This document shows positions 28,343 to 37,765 of a DNA stretch of 64,000 nt, in pieces. The position numbers were made by a program, and so were the translations under genes. This DNA is from Mesorhizobium sp. AR07. Its GTDB lineage: Bacteria; Pseudomonadota; Alphaproteobacteria; Rhizobiales; Rhizobiaceae. The notes beneath the pieces are model-generated. The model was not told where the DNA came from. It saw only the letters and a list, made by a program, of their open reading frames with translations, and did no database searches. Location of the stretch: NCBI RefSeq assembly GCF_024746815.1, contig NZ_CP080525.1, positions 5,884,501 to 5,948,500 on the forward strand, in the 5' to 3' direction. Each line of letters begins with the position of its first letter. The stretch's first letter is position 1.

Positions 28343-30438
28343 ATGAAGATAGAAAGCATCCTCATTACGAACTTTCGAGGCATCGTGAAAAGCGAGGCGC
28401 GTGAGCTTGGTGACACAATTATAATTGCCGGGCAAAATGGATCGGGCAAATCGTGCATTTTTGACGCTATCCGCCTTCTAAAGTCGACATACGGTGGATA
28501 TCAGCAGAATGAATGGCAGCAATTTTTCGGTGAATTCCAAATACAACTAACTGGCGGATCGAAAAACCTGAAAGGATTGTTCAACAATGAAGCGATGCCT
28601 TGTCATATAGAGTGTCATTTTAGATTACGGGAGAACGAGAAAATATATATCAATCCTAACGCTGTAGAACTTCTAGAAGAGACTATATGGCAAAGTGTTT
28701 TACCGGAAGCGTTTCAGTTTGGTGGCTATCATAAGGCTCTGTTCTCTATTCAGTTTAGAGAGCGTCAGCCTGAGGTAACCGCGCGCGTACAGGCAGAGTT
28801 ACCGCTTCTCCTAGAAGAATTAGCAAAACCAACGATCGTCGGTGCCATCGAGATACAACCGGACGGACGCATAGCGATTTCGGAATCGCGCCTCCTATCG
28901 GTTGTGTTTAGCAACTACCGTCCTCGCCAGATCGGCGTCATCGATTTTCATGGCGCCCAGCGGCACTACGGACGCGAGAATGTGCAAGGCATTAATCTAA
29001 ATCTCGAACAAGCGAACCAGACGTATAGTCAAAGCACATTGTATAACTACAACAATAAGTATAACAATGTTAAAAGTGAGATGGCTGGAAATTTTATCAA
29101 GGAGATTCTAGCGGAGAAGGCCGGGCCTACAGGGGATAACGCGCCGCAACCGTTGACTGCGACTTTGATAGAGCTTTTTGAAGCATTTTTTCCGGACAAG
29201 AAGTTTCTCGGTCCCTGTCCCACGACTGATGGCAGTCTATCCTTTCCGGTAATCACGCAATCCGGTACGCAACATGATTTGGATGAGCTAAGTTCTGGAG
29301 AGAAAGAGATATTGTATGGCTATCTTCGCATAAGAAGCTCAGCGCCACGTGATTCGATTATATTGTTGGACGAGCCGGAACTGCACCTCAACCCAAGACT
29401 TATCCGAGGACTACCAGAATTCTACCGAAAGCACTTGGGCGAAGCACTTCAAAATCAAATTTGGCTAGTGACGCATTCGGATGCCTTAATTCGTGAGGCA
29501 ATCGGCAAACCTGGGTTTAACGTTTTCCATATGCTGCCCTGCGGGTCGGACGGCGCGGATGTGTCTCAATTGAGGCCTTTAACGGTATCGGGCGACCTTG
29601 ACGCCGTTCTGGCAGACCTAGTCGGTGACTTGGCAGCTTATCGCCCTGGAGGCAAAGGTCTCATTTTTGAAGGTGGCGGGGATTCAGATTTCGACAAAAC
29701 GCTCGCCGGATCGTTATTTAGCGAGGAACTCCGGGGTATTAATCTGATATCGGGGACAAACAAAATACGCGTTAACTGCTGCACGAGGTGCTTGAGCGGG
29801 CGCACGCGAGCGGTGCCGTGCCGACAAAGTTCTATGCGATTGTCGACGGCGATACCGAGGAACCGGTTGAAGACAGTCAAGCGGTAAACCGCCACGTTTG
29901 GGATGTGTATCACATTGAAAACTATCTTCTTGAGCCAGAACTCATCGCACATGTTGTTAGAACTATCGATCCAAGCCGGAGCGACGATTCCAACTCTGTT
30001 CGGAGCGCGCTAGAAGCAGCTGCCCGCAACGTTGTTCCTTCAGTGCTGATTCACCGAATCAGGTCTTCAACTAATTCCAAATTGGTTAGAGCGATAAATC
30101 TCGGTTTTTCGCCAAGCACGCTAACCGTTGCACACGACCTTCACGAGGCAATCTCAAGATCGATGACGCGCATGCAAGCAGAGATAGCCACAGGCCTCTC
30201 TGAGCCCTCGTTGTTGGTAGCCGAGCAAGCGCTTCGGGTAGAAATTGAAGCCAGTTTTGCGGACGGGACTTGGATAAAAAAGCTGCCCGGTCGTGACATA
30301 CTTAAGCAGTATGTTTCATCGCAACAGATCGCCATAGGTTATGAGATTTTTAGGAATTTAATTGTCGGGCGGATGGTGGAAGTCGGTTTCAAACCAGTTG
30401 GGATGAAAGAAATCATTGACAAGGTTGCCGCTAATTAA
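28343..30438 (+). pseudogene. OLD-family ATP-dependent nuclease, frameshifted
   Basis: An AAA ATPase with a TOPRIM nuclease domain. The first frame (28343-29887) starts MKIESILITNFRG, with Walker A GQNGSGKS at residues 30-37, the signature LSSGEKEIL near 312 and Walker B LLDEPELHL near 341, then the TOPRIM glutamate at 443 (FEGGGDSDF). About 29774 one base appears missing: the second frame (29788-30438 and upstream to ~29776) carries the TOPRIM DGD (29845-29853) and the C-terminus. Restoring one base gives about 697 residues, a single-gene class 1 OLD. The gene is AT-rich, unlike its neighbours, and has no helicase or second-component gene beside it. It is either a recent mutation or a sequencing error. 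Confidence 0.8.
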
Positions 30439-30569
30439 TTGCTTATCCTCAATTAGAATACATGTGGCGACTGATTTGAGGCGTAAAGCTGTCATCCAAG
30501 ATTCAGCCTAGTTAGATTGTCTTTGGGTCATTAGCAGACCTTGATGGGTCCATTGCCCCAATCACCTCA

Positions 30570-30597
30570 GGCGCGGACCACGGCCCGCGCCTTTCTC
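30570..30597 (+). terminator. Hairpin between the nuclease gene and aqpZ
   Basis: GGCGCGG (30570-30576) pairs with CCGCGCC (30585-30591), followed by TTTCTC. It sits between converging genes and points with the plus strand. Confidence 0.45.
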
Positions 30598-30616
30598 ATC
30601 TTCAACCTTCCAATCC

Positions 30617-31294
30617 TCAGTCCTTCTCGAACACTCGCGCCTTGGCAACCACACCCGCAATAGCGCCGCCGATCAATGGCGCGACGATGAACAGCCACAG
30701 CTGTCCGATCGCGGCACTGCCGGAAAACAGCGCCGGGCCGATCGAGCGGGCCGGGTTGAGCGACGTGCCGGTGACCGGGATGATGGCGAAGTGCAGTCCG
30801 GCCAGCGTCAGGCCGATGACCAGGCCGGCGAACGCCGTCGAGTGCTTTTCAGCGGTGACGCCGAGGATCACGGTGACGAAGGTGAAGGTGCCGATCAGTT
30901 CCCACAGGAACGCCGAGCTGACACCCCATTTCGCCACGTCCCAGCCATTGGCGCCGAAGCCGCCTGTGTGTCCGCCCGTCTGGCCGGAGACGATGATCCA
31001 CAGCGCCAGCGAAGCGAGGATGGCGCCGATGATCTGCGCGATCCAGTAGGGGATGACGTCCTTGGCCGGCAGCCGGCCGGCGAGGAAGACGCCGAGCGTG
31101 ACCGCCGGATTAAGATGCGCGCCCGAGATCGGACCGATCGCATAGGCGGCCGCGATGAGGCCGATGCCGAACGCCAGACCGATGCCTTCCTGGCCGAGCG
31201 GCAGCGCGCCGCCGAAGCCGCCCGTCACCACCGACGCCGTGCCGATGAACACCAACAGAAATGTGCCTAGAACTTCCGCAAGATAAGTTTTCAT
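30617..31294 (-). CDS. aqpZ: Aquaporin Z
   Basis: A 225-residue inner-membrane water channel. Six hydrophobic segments and the two half-helix motifs are present: HLNPAVT at residues 60-66 and SLNPARS at 178-184. The His before the second loop (GLHFAI) and the Thr-Ser-Leu-Asn-Pro-Ala-Arg selectivity-filter region agree with water-specific AqpZ instead of a glycerol facilitator. The frame extends upstream, but MKTYLAEVLGTF is the family start. Confidence 0.94.
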   Translation of the reverse strand: MKTYLAEVLGTFLLVFIGTASVVTGGFGGALPLGQEGIGLAFGIGLIAAAYAIGPISGAHLNPAVTLGVFLAGRLPAKDVIPYWIAQIIGAILASLALWIIVSGQTGGHTGGFGANGWDVAKWGVSSAFLWELIGTFTFVTVILGVTAEKHSTAFAGLVIGLTLAGLHFAIIPVTGTSLNPARSIGPALFSGSAAIGQLWLFIVAPLIGGAIAGVVAKARVFEKD

Positions 31295-31567
31295 TGCCCT
31301 CTCCTCGTATCGATCCGCCGGTCCGCGTTTTCCGCGCCGCGAATCATGGGGGCAAGAGTATTCCCAACCGAAAAACTTGGAAAGCAAAGCGGTTGCGCCA
31401 CATGCGGTGCTTGTAGTCGCCAGTTGCGAACATTAGAGACCTGTCATCTATTGATCGATCTGCTGTTGCCGGCTACGGACATTTACTGCTTGGGCGGATT
31501 CGCCAACCTCGGTCAGGATCACCTCGTCGCCATGAGACGGAAGCGGGGTTCAATCCAGACGTGAAAG

Positions 31568-31682
31568 GCTCTAAGAGCGGTTCATCGTTTCATGGAAACG
31601 CAGAACCGCTCCCTCTCTTTCTTCTGACGCAATTCCGAACGGAAAACCGTTTCACACTTTTCCTGGAATTGCTCTAAGAGCA
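31568..31682. repeat. RIME1-like double-palindrome repeat
   Basis: Two hairpins lie in tandem: GAGCGGTTC...GAACCGCTC (31575-31611) and GCAATTCC...GGAATTGC (31629-31672), the second enclosing AAAACCGTTTCACACTTTTC. This agrees with the rhizobial intergenic mosaic element RIME1 in plan and wording. The element fills part of the 425-base gap between aqpZ and the RsmB-like gene; I see nothing in the rest of that gap. Confidence 0.65.
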
Positions 31683-31720
31683 GCCCCAGAGATCATGTTT
31701 TCGATTTGATGGAATGACGA

Positions 31721-33010
31721 ATGCGACTGGGCGGACGGCTGGCTGCGGCCATCGAAGTGCTGGAGGACATCGGCCGGCGTCACCGGCCGGTGGCCGATGC
31801 GCTGAAGGATTGGGGCCTGTCGCACCGCTTCGCCGGCGGCGGCGACCGCGCGGCGATCGGCAACATCGTCTATGACGCCTTGCGCCGCAAGCGTTCCGCC
31901 GGCTGGCTGCTGGGCGAGGACACGCCGCGCGCCATCGGCTTCGGTGCGCTGCTGCTCGAATGGGGCCAGACGGCGCAGTCGCTCAACGATGCACTCGACG
32001 GCGACAAGTTCGCGCCGCCGCTGCTGACTGCCCCCGAGCTTCAGGCGATTGCCGAGCGCAGGCTTGCCGATGCGCCAGCGGCGGTTCGGGCGGATGTTCC
32101 GGATTGGTGCGCCCCGCTTTTCGAGCAGGCTTTCGGCGCTGATTGGGCCGTAGAGGGCGCGGCGCTGGCGACGCGGCCGCCGCTCGACCTCAGGGTCAAC
32201 ACCTTGCAGGCCAACCGCGACAAGGTGCTGGCCGAACTGACGGGAACCGGCGCGAAACCTGCCGCCCTCGCGCCGCATGGCATCCGCATCCCGCCGATCG
32301 ACGGCGACGGCAGGCACCCGAACGTACAGGCCGAGCCGGCCTTCCAGAAAGGCTGGTTCGAGGTCCAGGACGAAGGCTCGCAAGTGGCGGCCGCCCTTGC
32401 CGGGGCCGAGGCCGGCATGCAGGTGCTCGACTTCTGCGCCGGCGCCGGCGGCAAGACGCTGGCGCTGTCGGCCGCGATGGGCAATACAGGCCAGGTCTTT
32501 GCCCATGATGCCGAGAAGGCGAGGCTGGCGCCGATCTTCGACCGCATCCGCCGTTCGGAAAACCGCAACGTGCAGGTCGTCGCCAAGCCGGCCGAACTTG
32601 CCCCGCTGGCGGGCCACATGGACATCGTTCTGGTCGACGCGCCCTGCACCGGCAGCGGCACCTGGCGGCGCCGTCCCGATGCCAAATGGCGGCTGACGCA
32701 GAGACAGCTCGACGCCCGCAAGGGCGAGCAGTCGGCGATCCTCGATGCCGCCAAAACCTACGTCAAGCCAGGCGGACTGCTGGTCTACATCACCTGCTCG
32801 GTCTTCTCCGAGGAGAATGGCGAACAGGTCGCGGCCTTCCGCGACCGCGACAGCGGCTTCGTTCCGGTCGATCACCGCGCGCTCTGGGACAGCCGTTTTC
32901 CCGGCCATGCGGCGGCCGCGCGCATCGGCCCGGCAGGCGATATCTCCCTGTCGCCGGCACTGAGCGGCACCGACGGGTTTTACTTCTGCGCCATGCGCAG
33001 GTCGGCCTGA
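31721..33010 (+). CDS. RsmB/NOP2-family RNA cytosine-C5 methyltransferase
   Basis: A 429-residue SAM-dependent RNA m5C methyltransferase. The SAM-binding motif DFCAGAGGKT lies at residues 237-246. The two catalytic cysteines are Cys309 (DAPCTGSG) and Cys359 (ITCSVF), as in RsmB/RsmF. The N-terminal region is a short NusB-like or linker domain. 16S rRNA is the likely target, with C967 as one candidate, but the residue cannot be inferred. Confidence 0.9.
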   Translation: MRLGGRLAAAIEVLEDIGRRHRPVADALKDWGLSHRFAGGGDRAAIGNIVYDALRRKRSAGWLLGEDTPRAIGFGALLLEWGQTAQSLNDALDGDKFAPPLLTAPELQAIAERRLADAPAAVRADVPDWCAPLFEQAFGADWAVEGAALATRPPLDLRVNTLQANRDKVLAELTGTGAKPAALAPHGIRIPPIDGDGRHPNVQAEPAFQKGWFEVQDEGSQVAAALAGAEAGMQVLDFCAGAGGKTLALSAAMGNTGQVFAHDAEKARLAPIFDRIRRSENRNVQVVAKPAELAPLAGHMDIVLVDAPCTGSGTWRRRPDAKWRLTQRQLDARKGEQSAILDAAKTYVKPGGLLVYITCSVFSEENGEQVAAFRDRDSGFVPVDHRALWDSRFPGHAAAARIGPAGDISLSPALSGTDGFYFCAMRRSA

Positions 33011-33062
33011 ACCCCACCGGATATCGCCAATCCCCGGCGGATGCGTGGTCTCCCCGCAAGGA

Positions 33063-33321
33063 CAGGGCAATCGCATATGGATTCTTGCGAAGAAGGACCC
33101 CCACCCTAACTTGCCGGGGCGAGCCACGGGTCTCGCCCGTCCTTCGGACCCCCACAAGGGGGAGGGAAGCTGCCGCGCGCCTATCCATCATACTCGGCGT
33201 CGAACTTCGGTAGTTAGCCGGTATCGGCGTCTACGAGAGTCTCCCTCCCCCTTGTGGGGAGGGGTTAGGGGTGGGGGTACTCGTAGGGCGAAAGCCTTGG
33301 CGTCCAATATCCGATTGCCCC
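33063..33321. mobile_element. Candidate non-autonomous element (MITE-like), copy 2
   Basis: A ~259-bp element begins CAGGGCAATCGCATATGGAT and ends near the complement CCGATTGCCC. Its inside matches copy 1 at 25928-26145 over most of its length (for example GGGGTTAGGGGTGGGGGT and GGCGAAAGCC) with an extra segment near 33105-33155. It holds no gene and covers most of the gap between the methyltransferase and thioesterase genes. Confidence 0.65.
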
Positions 33322-33420
33322 GCGCCTGCGGGTGTGCCTGATGTTGCAGTGCAGCAAAAGCATTTGCCTGTCGCCCATGCCTCTGCAATAAGCTTATCCG
33401 CATAAAGGAAGGCAGCGGCC

Positions 33421-33879
33421 ATGGCAGCAAAGATCGTACCCGCCCCGGACTATGAGGATCGCGTCAGGACCTCCTTCGCGCGCCAGAAGGCGATGGCCAC
33501 GATCGGCGCCGAGCTGAAGCTGGTGACGCCCGGCATCATCGAGATCGAGATGCCCTATTCGGCGGCACTGACCCAGCAGCATGGCTTTTTGCATGCCGGC
33601 GTCATTTCGACTGCGCTGGACTCGGCCTGCGGCTATGCCGCCTTCTCGCTGATGCCGGAAAACTCCGGCGTGCTGACCATCGAGTTCAAGGTCAACCTGC
33701 TGGCGCCGGGCAGGGGCGAGCGCTTCCTGTTTCGCGGCTCGGTGACCAAGCCCGGCCGCACCATCATCGTCGCCGACGGCCAGGCCTATGCCTTCGCCGC
33801 CGACGGCGAGGCCAAGCTGATCGCCACCATGACCGGAACGATGATGACCGTGGTCGGGCGTGATGGGATTGAGGGGTGA
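33421..33879 (+). CDS. PaaI-type hotdog thioesterase
   Basis: A 152-residue acyl-CoA thioesterase of the hotdog fold. The QQHGFLHAGVISTALDSACG segment (about 53-72) forms the central helix with the substrate and catalytic residues, and TIEFKVNLLAPG follows as in PaaI-like enzymes. The substrate is unknown; phenylacetyl-CoA or a fatty acyl-CoA are candidates. It stands alone, with a repeat on each side. Confidence 0.88.
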   Translation: MAAKIVPAPDYEDRVRTSFARQKAMATIGAELKLVTPGIIEIEMPYSAALTQQHGFLHAGVISTALDSACGYAAFSLMPENSGVLTIEFKVNLLAPGRGERFLFRGSVTKPGRTIIVADGQAYAFAADGEAKLIATMTGTMMTVVGRDGIEG

Positions 33880-33977
33880 GTGGCCGGTTCGCCGCAGGCG
33901 AATTCATCGTGCCGGTGGCACGATGAAAGGCCACGAACGCCAGGAGCTGCCGCAGGCAGCGGGTCCCGGCGAGCGGC
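33879..33977. repeat. Family C repeat fragment (inverted copy)
   Basis: This stretch is an inverted partial copy of the inside of the element at 12797-13036. It carries ATCGTGCCGGTGGCACGAT flanked by GAATTC and AAAGGCC, then GAACGCCAGG and GCGGGTCCCGGC. It fills the gap before the nucleosidase gene. Confidence 0.6.
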
Positions 33978-34017
33978 GGCGCAGATAAGCAGGTAACAAG
34001 GCAGGGAGGAGTAAATC

Positions 34018-34686
34018 GTGACCGGCAAAGTGTCTCGCCTCTCAGGCAAAGACGTTCTCTTCGTCATGGCGGCGCAAGCCGAATACGGCCCGCACCTGAA
34101 GCGATTGTTCGCACCTTTCATGACCGGCGTTGGGCCGGTCGAGGCCGGCGTCAGGCTTGGCGCCCAATTGTCCCTGATGAAGTCGCAAAAGGCCCTGCCG
34201 GACCTCGTCGTGTCGCTCGGCTCGGCCGGCAGCCGGACACTAGAGCAGACGGAGATCTACCAGGCCGTCTCGGTCGGCTACCGCGACATCGACGCCTCGC
34301 CGCTCGGCTTCGAAAAGGGCGCAACGCCCTTCCTCGACCTGCCGGTGACCGTGCCGCTGCCTTTGCGGATTCCTGAAATCAAGGAGGCGACGCTGTCGAC
34401 CGGCGGCGCGATCATCACCGGCGCTGCCTATGATGCGATCGCCGCCGACATGGTCGACATGGAGACCTTCGCTTGCCTGCGCGCCTGCCAGCTGTTCGAT
34501 ATTCCACTGGTCGGGCTGCGTGGCATTTCCGACGGCGCGGCGGACCTGCGGCACGTCGGCGACTGGACCGAGTATCTGCACGTCATCGACGAAAAACTGG
34601 CTGACGCCGTCATGCGGCTCGAACAGGCGATCGGATCGGGCGCGCTTCGGGCTCAGTCAGCGCAAGAAGACGCAAGGCCGGTTTGA
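34018..34686 (+). CDS. MTA/SAH nucleosidase
   Basis: A 222-residue purine nucleosidase/phosphorylase-family enzyme that recycles 5'-methylthioadenosine and S-adenosylhomocysteine. The conserved DMVDMETFA segment (about 144-152) binds the ribose, and LRGISDGA carries the catalytic Asp. The start is GTG at 34018 with a strong AGGGAGGAG upstream. It lies 55 bases before guaA and may share its transcript. Confidence 0.85.
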   Translation: MTGKVSRLSGKDVLFVMAAQAEYGPHLKRLFAPFMTGVGPVEAGVRLGAQLSLMKSQKALPDLVVSLGSAGSRTLEQTEIYQAVSVGYRDIDASPLGFEKGATPFLDLPVTVPLPLRIPEIKEATLSTGGAIITGAAYDAIAADMVDMETFACLRACQLFDIPLVGLRGISDGAADLRHVGDWTEYLHVIDEKLADAVMRLEQAIGSGALRAQSAQEDARPV

Positions 34687-34741
34687 AAGACACGTCTTCC
34701 AACCCATTGCGCCGACTCGTTTCTTTCTCTAAACGCTCGCC

Positions 34742-36304
34742 ATGAAAACAGCCAATCATCCCGACACCGTCCTGATTGTCGATTTCGGCAGCCAGTTTAC
34801 GCAGCTCATCGCCCGCCGCATCCGTGAGGCCGGCGTGTTTTCCGAGATCGTGCCGTTCCAGTCGGCCGAAGCGGCGTTCAAACGCATCAACCCGAAAGCC
34901 GTGATCCTGTCCGGCGGGCCGGCCTCGACGTCGGATATCGGCAGCCCGCGCGCGCCGCAGATCGTCTTCGACGCCGGCGTGCCGGTGCTCGGCATCTGCT
35001 ATGGCCAGATGGCCATGTGCGTGCAGATGGGCGGCGTCGCCGAAAGCTCCGACCATCGCGAATTCGGCCGCGCCTTCGTCGAGATCGAGAAGGACAATCC
35101 GTTGTTCGAGGGCCTGTGGGCGCCCGGCCAGCGGCATCAGGTGTGGATGAGCCATGGCGACCGGGTCATCTCCCTGCCCAAGGGCTTCGAGGTGTTCGGC
35201 AAGTCGGAAGGCTCGCCCTTCGCCATCTTCGGCAATATCGAGCGCAAGATGTACGGCATCATGTTCCACCCCGAGGTGGTGCACACCCCCGATGGTGCCC
35301 GGCTGCTGCGCAACTTCGTCCACAACATCGCCGGCATCGAGGGCGACTGGACGATGCGCGCCTACCGCGAGCACGCGGTCGAGGCCATCCGCAAGCAGGT
35401 CGGCAAGGGCAAGGTCATCTGCGCGCTGTCAGGCGGCGTCGATTCCTCGGTCGCCGCGCTGCTGATCCACGAAGCGGTCGGCGACCAGCTGACCTGCATC
35501 CTTGTCGACCACGGCCTAATGCGTAAGGACGAGGCGGCGGGCGTGGTGGCGATGTTCCGCCAGCATTACAATCTGCCGCTGATCCTGGTCGATGCCGCGG
35601 ACAAGTTCATCTCGGCGCTCGAAGGCGAGGCCGATCCGGAAAAGAAGCGCAAGACCATCGGCCGGCTGTTCATCGAGGTGTTCGAGGAAGAAGCGAAGAA
35701 GCTCGGCGGTGCCGATTTCCTGGCGCAAGGCACGCTCTATCCCGACGTCATCGAGAGCGTCTCCTTCACCGGCGGCCCGTCGGTGACGATCAAGTCGCAC
35801 CACAATGTCGGCGGCCTGCCCGCGCGCATGAACATGCAGCTGGTCGAGCCGTTGCGCGAACTGTTCAAGGACGAGGTGAGGGCGCTCGGCAAGGAGCTCG
35901 GCCTGCCCGAAGGCTTCATCGGCCGGCATCCGTTTCCCGGCCCCGGTCTCGCCATCCGCTGCCCCGGCGGCATCACGCGCGAAAAACTGGAGATCCTGCG
36001 CGAGGCCGACGCCATCTATCTCGACGAGATCCGCAAGGCCGGCCTCTACGACGCCATCTGGCAGGCCTTCGCCGTGCTTTTGCCAGTGCAGACGGTTGGC
36101 GTGATGGGCGACGGCCGCACCTACGAGTTCGTCTGCGCGCTGCGCGCTGTCACCTCGGTGGACGGCATGACGGCGGATTTCTACCATTACGACATGGCGT
36201 TCCTGGGTGCGGCCGCTACCCGCATCATCAACGAGGTACGCGGCATCAACCGCGTCGTCTACGACGTCACCTCGAAGCCGCCGGGTACGATCGAGTGGGA
36301 ATGA
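34742..36304 (+). CDS. guaA: GMP synthase (glutamine-hydrolysing)
   Basis: GuaA converts XMP to GMP with glutamine and ATP. The 520-residue protein has the amidotransferase domain (Cys86 in GICYGQMA, His/Glu in MFHPEVVHT), the ATP pyrophosphatase P-loop LSGGVDSSVAAL near residue 230, and the C-terminal dimerisation domain ending in GTIEWE. The end of the gene is a known integration hotspot for islands. Here the last 11 coding bases recur at 48264, and an integrase fragment follows. Confidence 0.97.
   Translation: MKTANHPDTVLIVDFGSQFTQLIARRIREAGVFSEIVPFQSAEAAFKRINPKAVILSGGPASTSDIGSPRAPQIVFDAGVPVLGICYGQMAMCVQMGGVAESSDHREFGRAFVEIEKDNPLFEGLWAPGQRHQVWMSHGDRVISLPKGFEVFGKSEGSPFAIFGNIERKMYGIMFHPEVVHTPDGARLLRNFVHNIAGIEGDWTMRAYREHAVEAIRKQVGKGKVICALSGGVDSSVAALLIHEAVGDQLTCILVDHGLMRKDEAAGVVAMFRQHYNLPLILVDAADKFISALEGEADPEKKRKTIGRLFIEVFEEEAKKLGGADFLAQGTLYPDVIESVSFTGGPSVTIKSHHNVGGLPARMNMQLVEPLRELFKDEVRALGKELGLPEGFIGRHPFPGPGLAIRCPGGITREKLEILREADAIYLDEIRKAGLYDAIWQAFAVLLPVQTVGVMGDGRTYEFVCALRAVTSVDGMTADFYHYDMAFLGAAATRIINEVRGINRVVYDVTSKPPGTIEWE
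36290..36300. other. Putative left attachment core at the guaA 3' end
   Basis: ATCGAGTGGGA ends the guaA coding sequence and recurs at 48264-48274. The integrase fragment 300 bases downstream supports its use as an attachment site. Confidence 0.45.
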
Positions 36305-36474
36305 TTCAGACCCACTCAAACGCCGCCGAAACTAGGCCGATGCTCTCTGTAATCTATTGAAAATAAAAATAAATCATTTCAGGGACAGTCAGCAACTATC
36401 GGTGGGCAGAGATTGGCGGTGGCGGACCGCTTGACGGACCTCCGGCATATTGCCCGCTCCGATTTTTCAAAGTA

Positions 36475-36582
36475 CCGTCACGAACAACGAGGCTCATGAC
36501 GGTACTTTTTTTGCCTTAAAGCATTGAAAGTATAAGAGATTTCCTGCCGGGAGACCTCAAAATTGTACTGACGGTACTTTTC
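36475..36582. promoter_or_regulatory. Inverted and direct repeats before the integrase fragment
   Basis: AGTACCGTCA and TGACGGTACT form a stem with a 16-base loop and a T-run (about 36471-36510). TGACGGTACTTTT recurs at about 36569, just before the AGGAGG of the integrase fragment. It could be a terminator from guaA, an operator of the integrase or an accessory recombination site. Confidence 0.45.
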
Positions 36583-36596
36583 AGGAGGCAGCGGGC

Positions 36597-36749
36597 ATGT
36601 TGACGGATGCCGCCCTTAAGGCGCTGAAACCAAAAGAGAAAATCTTCAAAATTGCGGACCGTGACGGCATGTATGTTCGCGTCATGCCCAGTGGCGCGAT
36701 CTCGTTTCGACTGGATTACAGGCTCAATGGACGCCGCGACAGCGCATAG
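36597..36749 (+). pseudogene. Truncated tyrosine integrase (P4 type)
   Basis: A 50-codon fragment beginning MLTDAALKALKPKEKIFKIA with AGGAGG 10 bases upstream. It matches the N-terminal arm-binding domain (DUF4102-like) of P4-family integrases: the ADRDGMYVRVMPSGAISFRL part is the usual beta-sheet region. It then stops at TAG, with the catalytic domain gone. Its position after guaA marks an island whose integrase has been lost. Confidence 0.75.
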
Positions 36750-36957
36750 CGCCGGAATGCCCTTTCCCCAGCGTAAGCGTCAAACCTGATATGGTAGAGA
36801 TCGTGCCACCGCCGATGGTGGAATCGATCCCAACCCTCTCATGAAGACGCGTTGTTGGAATGTGCAAAGGTCTGCGCGGCGTCTTCCAGCAGGCGCTTAT
36901 CTGCTCGAATTTGCCCTTCGTTCGAGTCGGCAACCTCATTCGGAGTCCTCGCCACTG

Positions 36958-36989
36958 GGTTCGCCACCAAATACGAGAACATACGAAGG
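36958..36989. repeat. 32-bp direct repeat, left copy
   Basis: GGTTCGCCACCAAATACGAG and the following 12 bases recur at 43175-43206 with 30 of 32 identical. The pair brackets the catabolic cluster. Apart from it, the 264 bases between the integrase fragment and the BetI-like gene hold nothing I recognise. Confidence 0.6.
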
Positions 36990-37013
36990 GCGACGGAGCG
37001 CGGCAAACCGACC

Positions 37014-37646
37014 TTAGAGGCGCTCCGCACTTGGTTTGCGAAGTTTATTTACAATTTTTGCACCTAGCGTTCGCTCTGCATACTCCGTCAGCAACGAGAT
37101 CGCTTCGGCAGCGGTCAAATCTTCGCTGTGACCCCGCCTGAGCCAAAGCCCGTCGATCAGCGCCGCAAAGCCCTGGGCGAACCGATCAACGCCATTTGGG
37201 GTCAGAACACTGTTGAGTGCGGAGGAAAGGTTCGACCGCAATCTGCGATAGAAGAGCCGCTGAAGCATGGCATATCGGGCGTTCGCCGCTGCGGCGGCAT
37301 AGAAGGACACCCAGGCGTTGGCGGTGTTTGCGTTGTAGGACGCTTCAGGAAAATTGCCTTCTATTATGGCGATCAGGCGCTCCCAATTGGTCTTCGCCTG
37401 CCGCAACCGCATCACCACATTGTCCATGAGGATCCGGTTCGCATAACGCACCATTTCGAAGAGCACCTCGTCCTTGTTCTTGAAGTAGTAGGTCAGGATG
37501 CCCTGCGACATGCCGGCTTCCTGACAGATCCTTGTTGTTGTCAGGCCATTCAGCCCGCCGTTGAGGAACACGCGGTGCGCCGCCTCGATCAGTTCGACGC
37601 GGCGGATATCTTCGATACGGGTTTTCGTTCTCGGGGCAGATTCCAT
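37014..37646 (-). CDS. TetR-family regulator, BetI-like
   Basis: A 210-residue TetR-type repressor. The N-terminal HTH (about 15-60) contains TTTRICQEAGMSQGILTYYF, and the C-terminal part resembles BetI (IIEGNFPE near 93 and GFAALIDGLWLRRG near 165). It is divergent from the alcohol dehydrogenase gene, with 120 bases between, and probably controls it. A choline or betaine ligand is not implied, because no bet genes are present. Confidence 0.85.
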   Translation of the reverse strand: MESAPRTKTRIEDIRRVELIEAAHRVFLNGGLNGLTTTRICQEAGMSQGILTYYFKNKDEVLFEMVRYANRILMDNVVMRLRQAKTNWERLIAIIEGNFPEASYNANTANAWVSFYAAAAANARYAMLQRLFYRRLRSNLSSALNSVLTPNGVDRFAQGFAALIDGLWLRRGHSEDLTAAEAISLLTEYAERTLGAKIVNKLRKPSAERL

Positions 37647-37765
37647 GCCCTATGTGTAGTCCAACAAAAAGTCGTACGCTCTAACAATTTCTTGTATATA
37701 TAAAAAATGGCACCTTTGTAGCTTGGGCGCTGGCCCAGATCAGCAAGAGGCCGATGGGAGAAGAT

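Noticed and set aside
28343..30438. Two-gene defence system (ATPase plus TOPRIM protein) in place of one broken gene
   Set aside because: The TOPRIM Glu lies in the first frame and the Asp pair in the second, so the break runs through one domain and is not a natural gene boundary.
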